From NCBI GenBank assembly GCA_947000775.1, contig CAMQGK010000008.1, positions 6,102,501-6,166,500 of the forward strand: 64,000 nt of DNA, read 5' to 3'. The notes below the pieces were generated by a model. That model did no database searches. It was not told where the DNA came from and saw only the letters and a list, made by a program, of their open reading frames with translations. Shown here in pieces: positions 61,930 through 64,000 of the stretch (position 1 is the first letter of the stretch; each line of letters begins with the position of its first letter). Position numbers and translations under genes: made by a program. The stretch is from Pterois miles (Eukaryota > Chordata > Actinopteri > Perciformes > Scorpaenidae).

Positions 61930-64000
61930 AAAATTTTACAAAAAAAACGCCATAGTATAGTATGTCGAAATTTTTCGCAGAAAACGTCAAATTTTTTTGA
62001 ACTTGATAAAAACCATGAAAATGGTCGTATTGTAGCATGTAGAATGATTCTATGGTGAGCAAAAGTCATTTCGTGAAATGTAAAATTTTACAAAAAAACG
62101 CCATAGTATAGTATGTCGAAATTTTTCGCCGAAAACTTAAATTTTTTTTGAAGTTGAAAAAAACCATGAAAATGGTTGGACTATAGCATGTAGAATGATT
62201 CTATGGTGAGCAAAAGTCATTTCGTGAAATGTTGTAAAATTTTACAAAAAAACGCCATAGTATAGTATGTCGAAATTTTTCTACGAAAACGTCAATCTTT
62301 TTTGATGTTGGAAAAAAACATGAGAACGGTCTTATTATAGCATGTAGAATGATTCTATGGTGAGCAAAAGTCATTTTGTGAAATGTATTAAAATTTTACA
62401 AAAAAAGTCATAGTATAGTATGTCGAAATTTTTCGACAAAAAGTGAAACATTGTTGATGTTGGAAAAAAACATGAGAACGGACAGATTATAGCATGTAGA
62501 ATGATTCTATGGTGAGCAAAAGTAATTTTGTAAAATGTTGTAAAATTTTACAAAAAAACGCCATAGTATAGTATGTTGAAATTTTTCTATGAAAACGTCA
62601 AATGTTTTTGATGTTTAAAAAAACCATGAAAACGGACAGATTATAGCATGTAGTATGGTTCTATGGTGAGCAAAAGTCATTTCGTAAAATGTTGTAAAAT
62701 TTTACAAAAAAAACGCCATAGTATAGTATGTCGAAATTTTTCGACGAAAACGTCAAATTTTTTTGAAGTTGATAAAAACCATGAAAACGGACAGATTATA
62801 GCATGTAGAATGATTCTATGGTGAGCAAAAGTCATTTCGTGAAATGTTGTAAAATTTTACAAAAAAAACGGCATAGTATAGTATGTCGAAATTTTTCGAC
62901 GAAAACGTCAATTGTTTTTGATGTTTAAAAAAAACATGAAAACGGTCTTATTATAGCATGTAGAATGATTCTATGGTGAGCAAAAGTAATTTTGTAAAAT
63001 GTTGTAAAATTTTACAAAAAAAACGCCATAGTATAGTATGTCGAAATTTTTCGACGAAAACGTGAAACGTTTCTGATGTTGGACAAAAACATGAAAACTG
63101 TCGTATTATAGCATGTAGAATGATTCTATGGTGAGCAAAAGTCATTTCGTGAAATGTTGTATAACTTTACAAAAAAACGCCATAGTATAGTATGTCGAAA
63201 TTTTTCGCAGAAAACGTCAAATTTTTTTGAAGTTGATAAAAACCATGAAAACGGACGGATTATAGCACGTAGAATGATTCTATGGTGAGCAAAAGTCATT
63301 TCGTGAAATGTTGTAAAATTTTACAAAAAAAACACCATAGTATAGTATGACGAAATTTTTCGACGAAATCGTGAAACGTATTTGATGTTGAAAAAAACAT
63401 GAAAACGGTCGTATTATAGCATGTAGAATGATTCTATGGTGAGCAAAAGTCATTTTGTGAAATGTTGTAAAACTTAACATAAAAAACGCCATAGTATAGT
63501 ATGTCGAAATTTTTCGCAGAAAACGTCAAATTTTTTTGAAGTTGATAAAAACCATGAAAACGGACGGATTATAGCATGTAGAATGATTCTATGGTGAGCA
63601 AAAGTCATTTCGTGAAATGTTGTAAAATTTTACAAAAAAAACGGCATAGTATAGTATGTCGAAATTTTTCGACGAAAACGTGAAACGTTTTTGATGTTGA
63701 AAAAAACATGAAAACGGTCGTATTGTAGCATGTAGAATGATTCTATGGTGAGCAAAAGTAATTTTGTAAAATGTAAAATTTTACAAAAAAATCGCCATAG
63801 TATAATATGTCGAAATTTTTCTATGAAAACGTCAAATGTTTTTGATGTTTAAAAAAACATGAAAACGGTCGTGTTATAGCATGTAGAATGATTCTATGGT
63901 GAGCAAAAGTCATTTCGTGAAATGTTGTAAAATTTTACAAAAAAAGTCATAGTATAGTATGTCGAAATTTTTCGCAGAAAACGTCAAATTTTTTTGAAGT
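61930..64000 (+). repeat. third, partial block repeating 59005-61075
   Basis: TAGTATGGTTC at 62651 and the low-frequency TTGTAGCATG, GCACGTAG and CTTAACATAAAAAACG variants recur about 2925 bases after their counterparts (59726, and the 60.3-60.6 kb variants). It continues past the window end. Confidence 0.75.

Larger units (their letters stand above)
44293..64000 (+). repeat. ~154-bp satellite array, about 128 monomers, runs off the window
   Basis: Successive ATGTAGAATGATTC landmarks at 44330, 44482, 44637, 44792, 44946 and 45100 give a period of 152-155 bases; the last in the window is at 63881. Each monomer contains, in order, TAGAATGATTCTA, GGTGAGCAAAAGTC, ATTTCGTGAAAT, GTAAAATTTTAC, CGCCATAGTATAGTATGTCG, AAATTTTTCGACGAAAACGTC, read in parts, a T-rich block, and CCATGAAAACGGTC. 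Variants recur at fixed sites (CGACG, CGCAG, CGCCG, CTACG or CTATG before AAAACG; GGTCGTATT, GGTCTTATT, GGACGGATT or GGACAGATT at the junction). A 4-base deletion form (GAAATGTAAAATTTTAC) also recurs. All monomers share one orientation. Frames of about 64 codons on the minus strand are by-products of the repeat. Confidence 0.97.

Noticed and set aside
45709..63492. Recurring ~60-70-codon minus-strand frames (starting MTFAHHRIILHAII or similar) as a gene family
   Set aside because: They are one and the same satellite read through 195-213 bases wherever stops happen to be absent. Copies differ as the monomers do, and there is no start context or conserved codon pattern.
44293..64000. CRISPR array
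   Set aside because: The repeats are ~154 bases with no unique spacers, in a vertebrate genome; it is a satellite.

Overview
The window reads as nuclear DNA of a teleost, probably a percomorph. It has one intronless vertebrate GPCR gene, long AT-rich non-coding DNA with many short transposon relics of types common in spiny-rayed fish genomes, CA/TG and GATA microsatellites, and a large satellite array. There are no bacterial-style operons.

Layout. At 1.14-2.44 kb on the minus strand lies a complete single-exon alpha-2 adrenergic receptor gene, best matched to subtype 2C (adra2c). Its leader carries a 36-codon upstream ORF ending 9 bases before the receptor ATG. From 2.9 to 40 kb I find no convincing protein gene. 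This stretch is a gene desert holding dispersed elements: four copies of a hAT-like MITE, a fold-back MITE nested inside another element, an element with internal inverted repeats, a tRNA-derived SINE relic, a decayed non-LTR retrotransposon next to a 96-bp TG microsatellite, a 30-bp minisatellite and a run of poly-G tracts. A few unique, homeodomain-site-rich stretches could be enhancers.

From 40.4 to 42.2 kb there is a degenerate ~25-bp tandem repeat, interrupted by a SINE/LINE-tail element. From 42.4 to 44.15 kb there is what looks like the last exon and 3' UTR of an unidentified minus-strand gene. About 150 bp upstream of that exon's splice acceptor begins a ~154-bp satellite that runs for 19.7 kb to the window end (roughly 128 monomers). 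It shares a core motif, in opposite orientation, with the 40.4-42.2 kb array, so two related tandem repeats flank the exon and its 3' UTR.

The satellite is the most unusual part. Each monomer packs four short inverted repeats and a motif resembling part of the CENP-B box. The array also shows layered segmental duplications (12-, ~24- and ~19-monomer blocks), including a block that switches parentage partway along. The two genes do not obviously work together. Nothing here looks like a multi-gene system. Repeat-family calls rest on remembered patterns and on repeats visible within the window; no database was searched.
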